From assembly GCF_003852715.1 (NCBI RefSeq), contig NZ_RIAV01000004.1, positions 157,979 to 221,978 on the forward strand: DNA of 64,000 nucleotides, in the 5' to 3' direction. The DNA comes from Ectobacillus antri. GTDB taxonomy: Bacteria; Bacillota; Bacilli; Bacillales; Bacillaceae_G. Under the pieces are notes generated by a model. The model saw only the letters and a program-made list of their open reading frames with translations. It did no database searches and had not been told where the DNA came from. Both the position numbers and the translations under genes were made by a program. This document shows, piece by piece, positions 8,258 through 15,486 of this stretch (position 1 is the first letter of the stretch; each line of letters opens with the position of its first letter).

Positions 8258-8863
8258 TTGTGTATTGTTGTCGCTAAGCAAATCAGCTATAACAGCACGT
8301 ATATGAAGTGATTGAGAGTGCCAGTGTACAGTTTTTTTATTTAGGAGAAGTTCTTTTGTTAAATGGCTAATTTCTTTTGCAGCTTGTCCACTATGAACGT
8401 CAATAATCATGCTGTCAATTTGAGTAACGGCACTTGTTAATAACAAAATATTTTCCTCTAATTGCGCCGCTGCTCCCTGCAATTGTGAACGTGTCACTGC
8501 GATTGTATGTAGTAGGTTATGCATTTTGTCATATTGTTTAGAAGTACGAGAAGCTTGCGGTTGTAATACTTTTATTTTCTTTTTATCATTCTCTGTTGTA
8601 GAGGTAGATGAACTTGTTATCATCTTATTTTGTGATGAATGCAGCGTCTGAGAGATAGATAACAGCGAAGCATCTGTGCGTCGTACATCCTCCAATTCAC
8701 TTTTATAATCTTCTATATAAGAATGTAAAATATCTCGCTCAGACTGTAGTTGCATTGATAAATCTTGCATATTTTCATGCTGTATTTCACCCTGTTTTTT
8801 AGAAGTAGCAGAATCTTGCTGATAAGAGGAGAAGCTTGATACAGCAGTACGACTCATTATCAT
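8255..8863 (-). CDS. Uncharacterised helical protein next to flagellin
   Basis: This is a 202-aa Ser/Gln/Lys-rich protein predicted to be almost wholly helical, with heptad-like leucine spacing in residues about 30-60 and 105-170. It has no signal peptide and no membrane segment. I do not recognise the family. AGGAG lies 9 bases before the ATG at 8863. It follows flagellin on the same strand, separated by a terminator. A filament-assembly, chaperone or secreted flagellar role is possible only by context. Its stop codon lies in the end of a family A repeat. Confidence 0.6.
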   Translation of the reverse strand: MIMSRTAVSSFSSYQQDSATSKKQGEIQHENMQDLSMQLQSERDILHSYIEDYKSELEDVRRTDASLLSISQTLHSSQNKMITSSSTSTTENDKKKIKVLQPQASRTSKQYDKMHNLLHTIAVTRSQLQGAAAQLEENILLLTSAVTQIDSMIIDVHSGQAAKEISHLTKELLLNKKTVHWHSQSLHIRAVIADLLSDNNTQ

Positions 8864-8890
8864 ATGTGTAATCTCCTAGTATATAATTTA

Positions 8891-8924
8891 AAAAATACCT
8901 TTTCCGTAGGGAAAAGGTATTTTT
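8891..8924 (-). terminator. Flagellin terminator
   Basis: The arms AAAAATACCTTTT and AAAAGGTATTTTT (13 bp) lie directly after the flagellin stop on the minus strand, followed by T. The inverted structure can also work on the other strand. Confidence 0.85.
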
Positions 8925-8932
8925 ATAAAGCA

Positions 8933-9763
8933 TTAACCTTGAAGCAATTTGCTTACAGCTTGTGCGCTTTGGTTTGCTTGAGAAAGCATGCTTACGCCAG
9001 CTTCGGAAAGGATTTTGTATTTTGTCATTTCAGACATTTCTTTTGCCATGTCAGCATCTTCAATACGAGAAGCAGAAGCTGCCATGTTTGTTGCTTCGCT
9101 GTTGATATTAGAAATGTTGTAATCAAGTCGGTTTAACGTAGCACCAAGCTCTGCACGACCAGTTGCAACTTTTGTAAGAGCTGTATCAAGTGCAGTTACA
9201 GCTGCTAGAGCACCTGTAGAGATGTCTAGACCGTTAACACCTAGAGTAGTTGTATCTGTTTTTGCTTTTGTTAAATCAACAGTAATTTGTTGACCTGCAG
9301 TATCACCATCATAAGTCTGGATAGAAACTATACCAGCAGTTCCTGCAGAACCATCTAGTAGCTTAGCGCCATTAAATTTAGTGTTATCAGTGATGTATGT
9401 GATTTGGTCAGTTAATTGCTGAAATTCACCCTGTAGAGCAGATTTATCAGTTGTATCATTAGTTCCGTTAGCTGCTTGAACTGCTAGGTCGCGCATGCGC
9501 ACTAAGATATTAGATACAGAGCTAAGAGCAGACTCAGCTGTTTGAATCATAGAAATACCATCTTGCGTATTACGAGCTGCAACACCTAAACCGCTCTCTT
9601 TCGCACGCATACGAGTTGCAATCGCAAGACCTGCTGCATCGTCAGAAGCACTGTTGATACGCTTACCACTGGAAAGACGATTCATTGCTTGATCCATTTT
9701 AGCTTGGTTTTGACGCATGTACTCTTGTGTTTTCATGCTGTTAATGTTCGTATTAATTTTCAT
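8933..9763 (-). CDS. hag: Flagellin
   Basis: This is the filament subunit. The 276-aa protein has the conserved N-terminal D0/D1 helix (MKINTNINSM, RLSSGKRINSASDDAAGLAI near residues 29-48, NTQDGISMIQTAESAL). Its C-terminal partner helix is AELGATLNRLDYNISNI...SMLSQANQSAQAVSKLLQG. Only a short beta-rich variable region lies between, so this is a compact Bacillus flagellin. GGGGGTACATACTC precedes the ATG. A sigma-A-type promoter and a 5'-end hairpin lie upstream. It is transcribed opposite to the flanking flagellar operons and is the only flagellin gene in the window. Confidence 0.97.
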   Translation of the reverse strand: MKINTNINSMKTQEYMRQNQAKMDQAMNRLSSGKRINSASDDAAGLAIATRMRAKESGLGVAARNTQDGISMIQTAESALSSVSNILVRMRDLAVQAANGTNDTTDKSALQGEFQQLTDQITYITDNTKFNGAKLLDGSAGTAGIVSIQTYDGDTAGQQITVDLTKAKTDTTTLGVNGLDISTGALAAVTALDTALTKVATGRAELGATLNRLDYNISNINSEATNMAASASRIEDADMAKEMSEMTKYKILSEAGVSMLSQANQSAQAVSKLLQG

Positions 9764-9789
9764 GAGTATGTACCCCCATACAATTTTTA

Positions 9790-9835
9790 TAATTAATTTT
9801 TCTGATTATGTAAAAATAGTTAGAAAAATTAATTA
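9790..9835 (-). promoter_or_regulatory. Inverted repeat at the 5' end of flagellin mRNA
   Basis: TAATTAATTTTTCT (9790-9803) and AGAAAAATTAATTA (9822-9835) are perfect 14-bp complements separated by 18 bases. The putative transcription start (about 9836) falls at the outer edge, so the flagellin transcript would begin with this hairpin. Confidence 0.65.
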
Positions 9836-9842
9836 CACCTTT

Positions 9843-9871
9843 ATTGTAGTTTTCCGATATCTCTTTGTCAA
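9843..9871 (-). promoter_or_regulatory. Sigma-A-type flagellin promoter
   Basis: Reading the minus strand, TTGACA (9871-9866), 17 bases and TACAAT (9848-9843) form a near-consensus housekeeping promoter. No sigma-D element (TAAA-N15-GCCGATAA) was seen. Confidence 0.75.
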
Positions 9872-10014
9872 CGTCAAATTCTAATGATTAAATATAATAA
9901 AATATGATTTTAACAATATTTTATATTTTCTTCACAATCTATTTACTATTCGTATTGCAAAGTGTAATAAAAAAATCTAATATTATAGTATCATCATGAA
10001 TAATAGGTGAATCT

Positions 10015-10680
10015 ATGATTGAAAATATTGTAACAACATTTATAACAAATAAAAAAATGCAGTTTGAGCAGAAAATGAGCAATCCTCTTCAATTTGTAAG
10101 TAACGCGAAAAAGCAGATGTTTCAGAGGGAGCTGGAGACGGCAATTCAAGTGGAAAAAGTCGTGCAACCGGCCGTGAAGCAAACGATGCGCGCTAATGAA
10201 ACAGAGTCGGTGAAAGAGTACGAACGCCGTTTTTCCATTGCGCCGGATACTTGGAAATTGGGGAGTAAGTATAATATTCAATCTATAAATCCTGAATATG
10301 AAAATATGTATATAGATATTATTAAGGAAATGAGTCAAAAGTACGGGGTTCCGGTAAAGCTGATTCAGAAAATGATTGAAACAGAGTCGCATTTTAGGCC
10401 TAATACTGTTTCGCATGCGGGAGCGCGCGGGCTGATGCAGTTAATGCCTGTTAATATAAGGGAGCATGGCGTGACGGACCCGCATGATCCAAGGCAAAAT
10501 ATTGAGGCGGGCGTGAAGGAGATCAGCGGTTATTTAAAGCAGTATAAGGGTGATTTGATTTTATCTTTGGCTGCGTATAATGCCGGACCTGGTAATGTAA
10601 GAAAGTATGGTGGTGTTCCTCCATTTCGTGAAACAGAAAACTACATTAAAAAAATATTGAATGTGGATGTTAGAGCATAA
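10015..10680 (+). CDS. Flagellar-cluster lytic transglycosylase (SLT family)
   Basis: This enzyme cleaves the MurNAc-GlcNAc bond of peptidoglycan, presumably opening the wall for the flagellar rod. The 221-aa protein has a charged N-terminal region with no signal peptide, then an SLT domain from about residue 95. The domain shows KMIETESHFRPNTVS with the catalytic Glu near residue 124, GARGLMQLMP, and LSLAAYNAGPGNVRKYGG. The absence of a signal sequence suggests export through the flagellar apparatus or another non-Sec route. It starts the rightward operon running to flgG. GGTGAATCT precedes the ATG. Confidence 0.93.
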   Translation: MIENIVTTFITNKKMQFEQKMSNPLQFVSNAKKQMFQRELETAIQVEKVVQPAVKQTMRANETESVKEYERRFSIAPDTWKLGSKYNIQSINPEYENMYIDIIKEMSQKYGVPVKLIQKMIETESHFRPNTVSHAGARGLMQLMPVNIREHGVTDPHDPRQNIEAGVKEISGYLKQYKGDLILSLAAYNAGPGNVRKYGGVPPFRETENYIKKILNVDVRA

Positions 10681-10695
10681 AGGAGGCGCACATAA

Positions 10696-10923
10696 ATGGA
10701 TATTAGTGAAAAGATTCCTTTAAATGTATATTTTGAAATTGGGAAAACAAAGAAACGCATTGATGATTTACTTTCCATTACAAAAGGAACGTTATATCGT
10801 CTCGAGGACTCCGAACGAAATGTGGTTCGTATTATGCTTGAAAACGAAGAAATCGGCAAAGGTAGAATTTTAACAAAAAACGGCCGGATGTATGTGGAAG
10901 TGATGTCTTTAAAAGACGAGTAA
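10696..10923 (+). CDS. Single-domain FliN/SpoA-family switch protein
   Basis: At 75 aa, this protein is essentially one surface-presentation-of-antigens (SpoA) domain. It shows IPLNVYFEIGKTKKRIDDLL at residues 7-26, followed by the typical short beta strands (KGRILTKNGRMYVEV). Such domains form the C-ring together with FliM and FliN. AAAGGAGGCGCACATAA precedes the ATG. It lies between the transglycosylase and fliM; a second FliN-like gene follows fliM. It may be a FliN paralogue or a FliM/FliN bridging subunit. Confidence 0.8.
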   Translation: MDISEKIPLNVYFEIGKTKKRIDDLLSITKGTLYRLEDSERNVVRIMLENEEIGKGRILTKNGRMYVEVMSLKDE

Positions 10924-10947
10924 TCGGTATGTGGCGGGAGGATTGTT

Positions 10948-11949
10948 ATGAGTGCGGGTGAAAAGTTAAGTCAGGAACAGATTGATGCGCTTCTGAGAGC
11001 GGTACAAGAAGGTGATGATTTACCGGGGTTTGTGGAGGAGCAAGAAGCGCAAGAGAAGTATCAGGAGTATGATTTCAACAGGCCTGAGAAGTTCGGTGTC
11101 GAGCATTTGCGGAGTTTGCAGACGGTAGCTACAAGCTTTGGCAAGGCGACGATGCAAAGTGTATCGGCGCGCATTCGATTGCCGATTGAGATGGAACCCG
11201 TGGAAACGGAGCAAGTGCCGTTTTTGTCGGAGTATGTAGAGAAAATGCCAAAGGACTATTATTTGTTTTGCGTGATGGATTTGGGGCATGAGGAGCTTGG
11301 AGATATTGTCATTGAAATGGATTTAGCTTTTATTTTATATCTTCATGAATGCTTCCTCGGCGGTGACCCGAAAGCGAATTTAAAAGCGCGCCGTGCCTTA
11401 ACATCTTTTGAACACATTACATTGGAAAATTTATTTTCAATTATTTGTGAAAATCTAAGGCAGGCCTTTGAGAGTATCGTGTCGATCCAGCCACGTTTAA
11501 AGGCCATGTATACGGTGCCGGACGGCTTAAAAATTACCACGGCAAGCGATATCATGGCGTTGCTGCATATCAATATGAAAACTGAGTTTTGGGATACAAC
11601 GCTTCGCATTGGGATACCGTTTTTATCGGTCGAGACGATTATGGATCAATTAACATCTGAAAACGTGATTGACCGCATTTTTGGCAATGTGGAAACATAC
11701 ACAGAGCAGGTTGAACAAGAGCTGAAGAAGATGCCAAGGCCAGTACATATTTCAATTGGGACACAAACCATAACGATTGGTGAGCTAAAGCAGGTGGAAG
11801 TAGGCGATATTATTCCTCTTGGCACAAAAGTGACCGCGCCGTTACAGGGGTATGTAAGTGGTAAGGCGAAGTTTCATTGCTTTATTGGTCGTGAAGGAAA
11901 TCGTAAGGCGTTTTTGTTTCATAAACATTTGAAAAACGACGAGAAATAG
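10948..11949 (+). CDS. fliM: Flagellar motor switch protein FliM
   Basis: FliM is the C-ring protein that binds phosphorylated CheY and sets rotation direction. The 333-aa protein starts with the CheY-binding peptide LSQEQIDALL (residues 8-17). The CheC-like middle domain follows (for example FLGGDPKANLKARRALTSFE). It ends in a SpoA domain (HISIGTQTITIGELKQVEVGDI). Length and order match the family. GGGAGGATTGTT precedes the ATG, and it is followed by a FliN gene. Confidence 0.95.
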   Translation: MSAGEKLSQEQIDALLRAVQEGDDLPGFVEEQEAQEKYQEYDFNRPEKFGVEHLRSLQTVATSFGKATMQSVSARIRLPIEMEPVETEQVPFLSEYVEKMPKDYYLFCVMDLGHEELGDIVIEMDLAFILYLHECFLGGDPKANLKARRALTSFEHITLENLFSIICENLRQAFESIVSIQPRLKAMYTVPDGLKITTASDIMALLHINMKTEFWDTTLRIGIPFLSVETIMDQLTSENVIDRIFGNVETYTEQVEQELKKMPRPVHISIGTQTITIGELKQVEVGDIIPLGTKVTAPLQGYVSGKAKFHCFIGREGNRKAFLFHKHLKNDEK

Positions 11950-11985
11950 AAAGGGGGGAAGGGTTGCTTTTGGCAAGCCCGACAC

Positions 11986-12291
11986 GTGAAGCATCAAATA
12001 GCGAAAGTAGAACTTATGGATTTACAGCAACAGGAAATGGTACATGCTGATCCACAACCGATTTGTAATGTCGCAGATATTGCGGTAGAGCTTTCGGTCC
12101 GGCTCGGTAAAACAAATGTGACAATTGGTGACGTAAGGCAACTTAAGGTTGGGGATTTGTTGCCGGTAATAAAGGAGTCAGGTCACAAGGTAGACGTATA
12201 TTTAGGTGAAAAAAAAGTAGGAATTGGTGAAGCAGTACTTCTAGATGATAAATTTGGTATTATCATCTCCGAGATGAAACGAAGCAAATAA
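11986..12291 (+). CDS. fliN: FliN-type flagellar motor switch protein
   Basis: This 101-aa protein has a short linker then a full SpoA domain (IAVELSVRLGKTNVTIGDVR, LKVGDLLPV, VGIGEAVLLDDKFGIII). FliN forms the base of the C-ring with FliM and the FliH-FliI docking site. The only in-frame start giving the whole domain is GTG 11986, and it lacks a close ribosome-binding site. The strong GGGGGGAAGGG lies 23 bases upstream, beside a TTG that begins a 28-codon frame overlapping the gene. ATG 12016 is an alternative that keeps the domain intact. Confidence 0.85.
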   Translation: MKHQIAKVELMDLQQQEMVHADPQPICNVADIAVELSVRLGKTNVTIGDVRQLKVGDLLPVIKESGHKVDVYLGEKKVGIGEAVLLDDKFGIIISEMKRSK

Positions 12292-12311
12292 ATGAAAGGA
12301 TAGCGGCATCT

Positions 12312-12635
12312 TTGTGTCGCCTTATTTATGATATGACATATGTTATGACATTGCTGCAAATTGCATTGTTCCTTGGGATATTGGGATTTGGTGCGTTTTA
12401 TATGACAAAAAAAGCAAAAAAACAGCAGCTCCATAAGCAAGGGCAGAACGGTTTGATTCAAGTAAAAGATGGTGTTCACTTGAATCATCAAACAAGCGCT
12501 TACTTATTTGAAATTGAAGGAAAGCAAGTATTTACGATTTTAAGCAATAGCGGTGCGCATTCCATTGAGCTAAAGACAAACAGTTTTGATCAAGCACTTC
12601 AGGAGTCTCTTGCAAAGACGGAGGAATTATCATGA
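12312..12635 (+). CDS. fliO: FliO-type export gate assembly protein
   Basis: FliO is a small membrane protein that helps assemble the FliP ring of the export gate. This 107-aa protein has one N-terminal membrane helix (LLQIALFLGILGFGAFYM), then a basic linker and a small soluble domain. That is the FliO layout, and it sits directly before fliP. TTG 12312 follows GAAAGGA at about 11 bases; ATG 12333 or 12345 are alternatives. The last codons overlap the fliP ATG by 4 bases. Confidence 0.75.
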   Translation: MCRLIYDMTYVMTLLQIALFLGILGFGAFYMTKKAKKQQLHKQGQNGLIQVKDGVHLNHQTSAYLFEIEGKQVFTILSNSGAHSIELKTNSFDQALQESLAKTEELS

Positions 12636-13366
12636 AGCACTTGAAATTGCTTGTCGTATTTTTTAGCACCTACTTTATGTTTGCGAGTTCGGCCGCCGCA
12701 GCAAATACCAATGAGATACTAGATTTTTCAAAAGGATTAACACCAAACTCAAGTGTACAGCTATTTTTACTTGTGACGCTATTATCGCTTTCATCGTCAC
12801 TTGTTCTCATGTTTACGCATTTTACGTATTTTATTATTGTACTGGGTCTTACAAGACAAGGTCTTGGTGTGATGAACTTACCACCCAATCAGGTATTGGT
12901 CGGTTTGGCACTATTTTTAACCTTGTTTACAATGCAGCCAGTCATTACAGAATTAAAAACAGAAGTGTGGGACCCAATTCAAAGAGATGAACTCACCTCC
13001 GCACAGGTTATTGAAAAAAGCACACCTATTCTAAAGTCCTATTTGACAAAGCATACGTATGAGCACGATTTGAAAATGATGCTAAAAGTTCGAAACGAAG
13101 TCGTTCCGGAAAAACCGGAACAATTATCTTTATTAACGCTCGTACCATCGTTTGCTTTGACGCAAATTCAAAAAGGTTTGCTTACAGGTATGTTTATTTA
13201 TCTGGCTTTTGTGTTTATTGATTTGATTATTAGTACGTTGTTGATGTATTTAGGGATGATGATGGTACCGCCAATGATTTTAAGCTTACCGTTTAAAATT
13301 TTAGTGTTTATTTATGTAGGCGGTTATACAAAGGTTGTCGATATTATGTTTAAGACGGTGTCGTAA
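12632..13366 (+). CDS. fliP: Flagellar export gate protein FliP
   Basis: FliP forms the core of the export channel with FliQ and FliR. The 244-aa membrane protein has a cleavable-looking signal sequence (ending near SSAAAAN), then four hydrophobic segments. It carries the family signatures FIIVLGLTRQGLGVMNLPPNQ and MMMVPPMILSLPFKILVF. The ATG overlaps fliO (ATGA), implying translational coupling, and fliQ follows 10 bases later. Confidence 0.95.
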   Translation: MKHLKLLVVFFSTYFMFASSAAAANTNEILDFSKGLTPNSSVQLFLLVTLLSLSSSLVLMFTHFTYFIIVLGLTRQGLGVMNLPPNQVLVGLALFLTLFTMQPVITELKTEVWDPIQRDELTSAQVIEKSTPILKSYLTKHTYEHDLKMMLKVRNEVVPEKPEQLSLLTLVPSFALTQIQKGLLTGMFIYLAFVFIDLIISTLLMYLGMMMVPPMILSLPFKILVFIYVGGYTKVVDIMFKTVS

Positions 13367-13376
13367 GGAGGCAATT

Positions 13377-13646
13377 ATGAATACAACACCTATTATTGAT
13401 GTATTTCAGCACTTTTTTTATGATGCATTTCAAATTTTGCTTCCTGTTGCGATTGTGAGCACCGTTGTAGTTGTCATTATCTCAGTTATTATGGCAATGA
13501 TGCAAATTCAGGAACAGACACTCACATTTTTACCTAAAATGGCAAGCATTGTAATTGTTTTGTTTGTTTTAGGACCTTGGATGTTTGCTGAATTAACAGA
13601 AAGCATTACTGACTTATTTAATCAAATTCCACTTTTAGTGAAGTAG
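13377..13646 (+). CDS. fliQ: Flagellar export gate protein FliQ
   Basis: This 89-aa protein is made of two long membrane helices, as in FliQ of the export gate. I chose ATG 13377 because AAGGAGGC lies 6 bases upstream. The frame is open 14 codons further up into fliP, but that part has no ribosome-binding site and is not FliQ-like. fliR follows after 10 bases. Confidence 0.93.
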   Translation: MNTTPIIDVFQHFFYDAFQILLPVAIVSTVVVVIISVIMAMMQIQEQTLTFLPKMASIVIVLFVLGPWMFAELTESITDLFNQIPLLVK

Positions 13647-13656
13647 GGACAAATAT

Positions 13657-14418
13657 ATGACAGTTGATCTTTGGCTTGCGGCCTTTTTGGCATTTTGTCG
13701 CATCGGTTCATTTTTATTTTTCTTGCCGATTTTTTCAGGACGGGCCATCCCTGTTATTGCCAAAACGACATTTGGTATGGCGCTCGCCTTCTCGGTTGCC
13801 GATCAAATAGACGTAGCAAAGCTAACAACGTTGCCAGCTATTCTTGCATACGTAGTTACACAATTGGTTATTGGAATTTCATTGGCCAAGATTGTTGAAT
13901 TTCTGTTTGTTGTTCCCAAAATGGCTGGTCATATTTTGGATATGGATTTAGGGATTTCACAAGCAACGTTATTTGATATTAACACTAGCCCGCAATCTAC
14001 GATCTTATCTACTATTTTTGATATTTTCTTTGTGCTTATTTTTATTGCAATGGGCGGTTTGGATTACTTAGTGGCGACTATTTTAAAGTCATTTGAATAC
14101 ACGGAAACAGCTGCGGCACTGCTGCAGGAAAGCTTTATTAAAAGTGTATTGGCGACACTGTTGTTTGCTATTACATCGGCGGTTCAAATTGCACTTCCGA
14201 TTATGGGTAGTTTGTTTCTCGTTAATTTTGTACTTATTTTAATTGGAAAACAAACGCCACAGCTCAACATTTTTATGAACGCGTTTGTTGTAAAAATTAC
14301 GTTTGGTATATTTTTGGTCGGGGCAAGTGTCCCCATGTTTTCTTACGTATTTAAAAATTTAACAAACACATTGCTCGACGAATATACAAATCTATTTAAT
14401 TTCTTTTTAACAAAGTAG
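13657..14418 (+). CDS. fliR: Flagellar export gate protein FliR
   Basis: This 253-aa polytopic membrane protein has about six hydrophobic segments. It has the FliR N-terminus (LAAFLAFCRIGSFLFFLPIF) and the conserved DLGISQATLFD segment in the middle. FliR completes the FliP5Q4R1 export gate. The ribosome-binding site is weak (TAGGGACAAATAT), consistent with needing few copies and coupling to fliQ. flhB follows 9 bases later. Confidence 0.94.
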   Translation: MTVDLWLAAFLAFCRIGSFLFFLPIFSGRAIPVIAKTTFGMALAFSVADQIDVAKLTTLPAILAYVVTQLVIGISLAKIVEFLFVVPKMAGHILDMDLGISQATLFDINTSPQSTILSTIFDIFFVLIFIAMGGLDYLVATILKSFEYTETAAALLQESFIKSVLATLLFAITSAVQIALPIMGSLFLVNFVLILIGKQTPQLNIFMNAFVVKITFGIFLVGASVPMFSYVFKNLTNTLLDEYTNLFNFFLTK

Positions 14419-14427
14419 GGAGCGTTT

Positions 14428-15474
14428 ATGGCAAAGGATAATAAAACAGAAAAGGCCACCCCACAGAAGCGAAAGAAGGCACGTGAAGAAGGAAATATAG
14501 CCAAAAGCAAAGATATTAATACACTGTTTACCTTGCTTGTGCTTGCGGTCATCATATATTTTTTCAGTGATGTGGTTGCGATGGAAATTGGTCAATCGGT
14601 CAATGAGTTGCTAGATTCCATTGATGCAAATTTTAGTGCCGGACCATTTTTGTTGTTAATGGGAAGTCTTTTACTCAAGATTATGGTGCCTGTTATTGTT
14701 CTCTTATATGTGTTTCAATTTGCGAATTATGTGATGCAGGTTGGGTTTTTATTTTCTACAAAAGTAATTAAGCCAAAGCCATCTCGTATTAATCCAAAAA
14801 ACTATTTTACGCGTTTGTTTAGTAGAAAGAGCTTAATGGATACATTGAAATCCCTCTTATATGTAGGATTGTTTGGTTATGTAGCATATATCGTTTTAAA
14901 GCGAAACGTTGGAGATATGGTAGGGATGATTGGAATGAGCTGGGGCTTTTCCGCACATCACGTCTTTGATGAGGTAAAAACTGTTTTTCTTATGTTGCTT
15001 ATTTTAACACTGGTATTATCTGTAACAGATTTCATTTATCAACGTTGGGAGCACGAGCAGGATTTGAAAATGAAAAAAGAAGAGGTGAAGCAAGAGCATA
15101 AGGATGCGGAAGGAAGTCCGGAGGTTAAGCATAGACAAAAGAGTGTTATGTATGCCATCTTACAAAGCGCTGCGACAAAAAAGATGGAAGATGCCACGTT
15201 TGTAATCAACAATCCAACTCATATTTCTGTAGCGCTGCGCTACGATAAAGCTGTGGATTCAGCGCCGATGGTTGTCGCCAAGGGAGAAGAAGAGTTGGCG
15301 CTTTATATACGAACGCTTGCCAAAGAAAAGAAGCTTCCAATGGTAGAAAATAAACCGCTAGCTCGTTCTTTGTATTTTACAGTAGAAGAAGGAGAAGCGA
15401 TTCCAGAAGATTTATATGTTGCCGTAATAGAAGTGATGCGGTATTTAATTCAAACAAAACAACTTGAAGTGTAA
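14428..15474 (+). CDS. flhB: Export specificity switch FlhB
   Basis: FlhB is the export-gate membrane protein that autocleaves to change substrate class from hook to filament. The 348-aa protein has the basic N-terminus (KTEKATPQKRKKAREEGNIA), four membrane segments, and a cytoplasmic domain. That domain contains the NPTH autocleavage motif (INNPTHISVALRYD, near residues 261-264). GGGAGCGTTT precedes the ATG, and flhA follows after 12 bases. Confidence 0.96.
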   Translation: MAKDNKTEKATPQKRKKAREEGNIAKSKDINTLFTLLVLAVIIYFFSDVVAMEIGQSVNELLDSIDANFSAGPFLLLMGSLLLKIMVPVIVLLYVFQFANYVMQVGFLFSTKVIKPKPSRINPKNYFTRLFSRKSLMDTLKSLLYVGLFGYVAYIVLKRNVGDMVGMIGMSWGFSAHHVFDEVKTVFLMLLILTLVLSVTDFIYQRWEHEQDLKMKKEEVKQEHKDAEGSPEVKHRQKSVMYAILQSAATKKMEDATFVINNPTHISVALRYDKAVDSAPMVVAKGEEELALYIRTLAKEKKLPMVENKPLARSLYFTVEEGEAIPEDLYVAVIEVMRYLIQTKQLEV

Positions 15475-15486
15475 GGAGGGGGCACC

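Noticed and set aside
8864..9136. Forward 90-codon frame opposite flagellin
   Set aside because: It is the antisense shadow of the flagellin C-terminal coding region with no ribosome-binding site.
9764..10014. MogR operators (TTTTN5AAAA) at the flagellin promoter
   Set aside because: Several T and A runs occur but none with the exact spacing, so no site is claimed.
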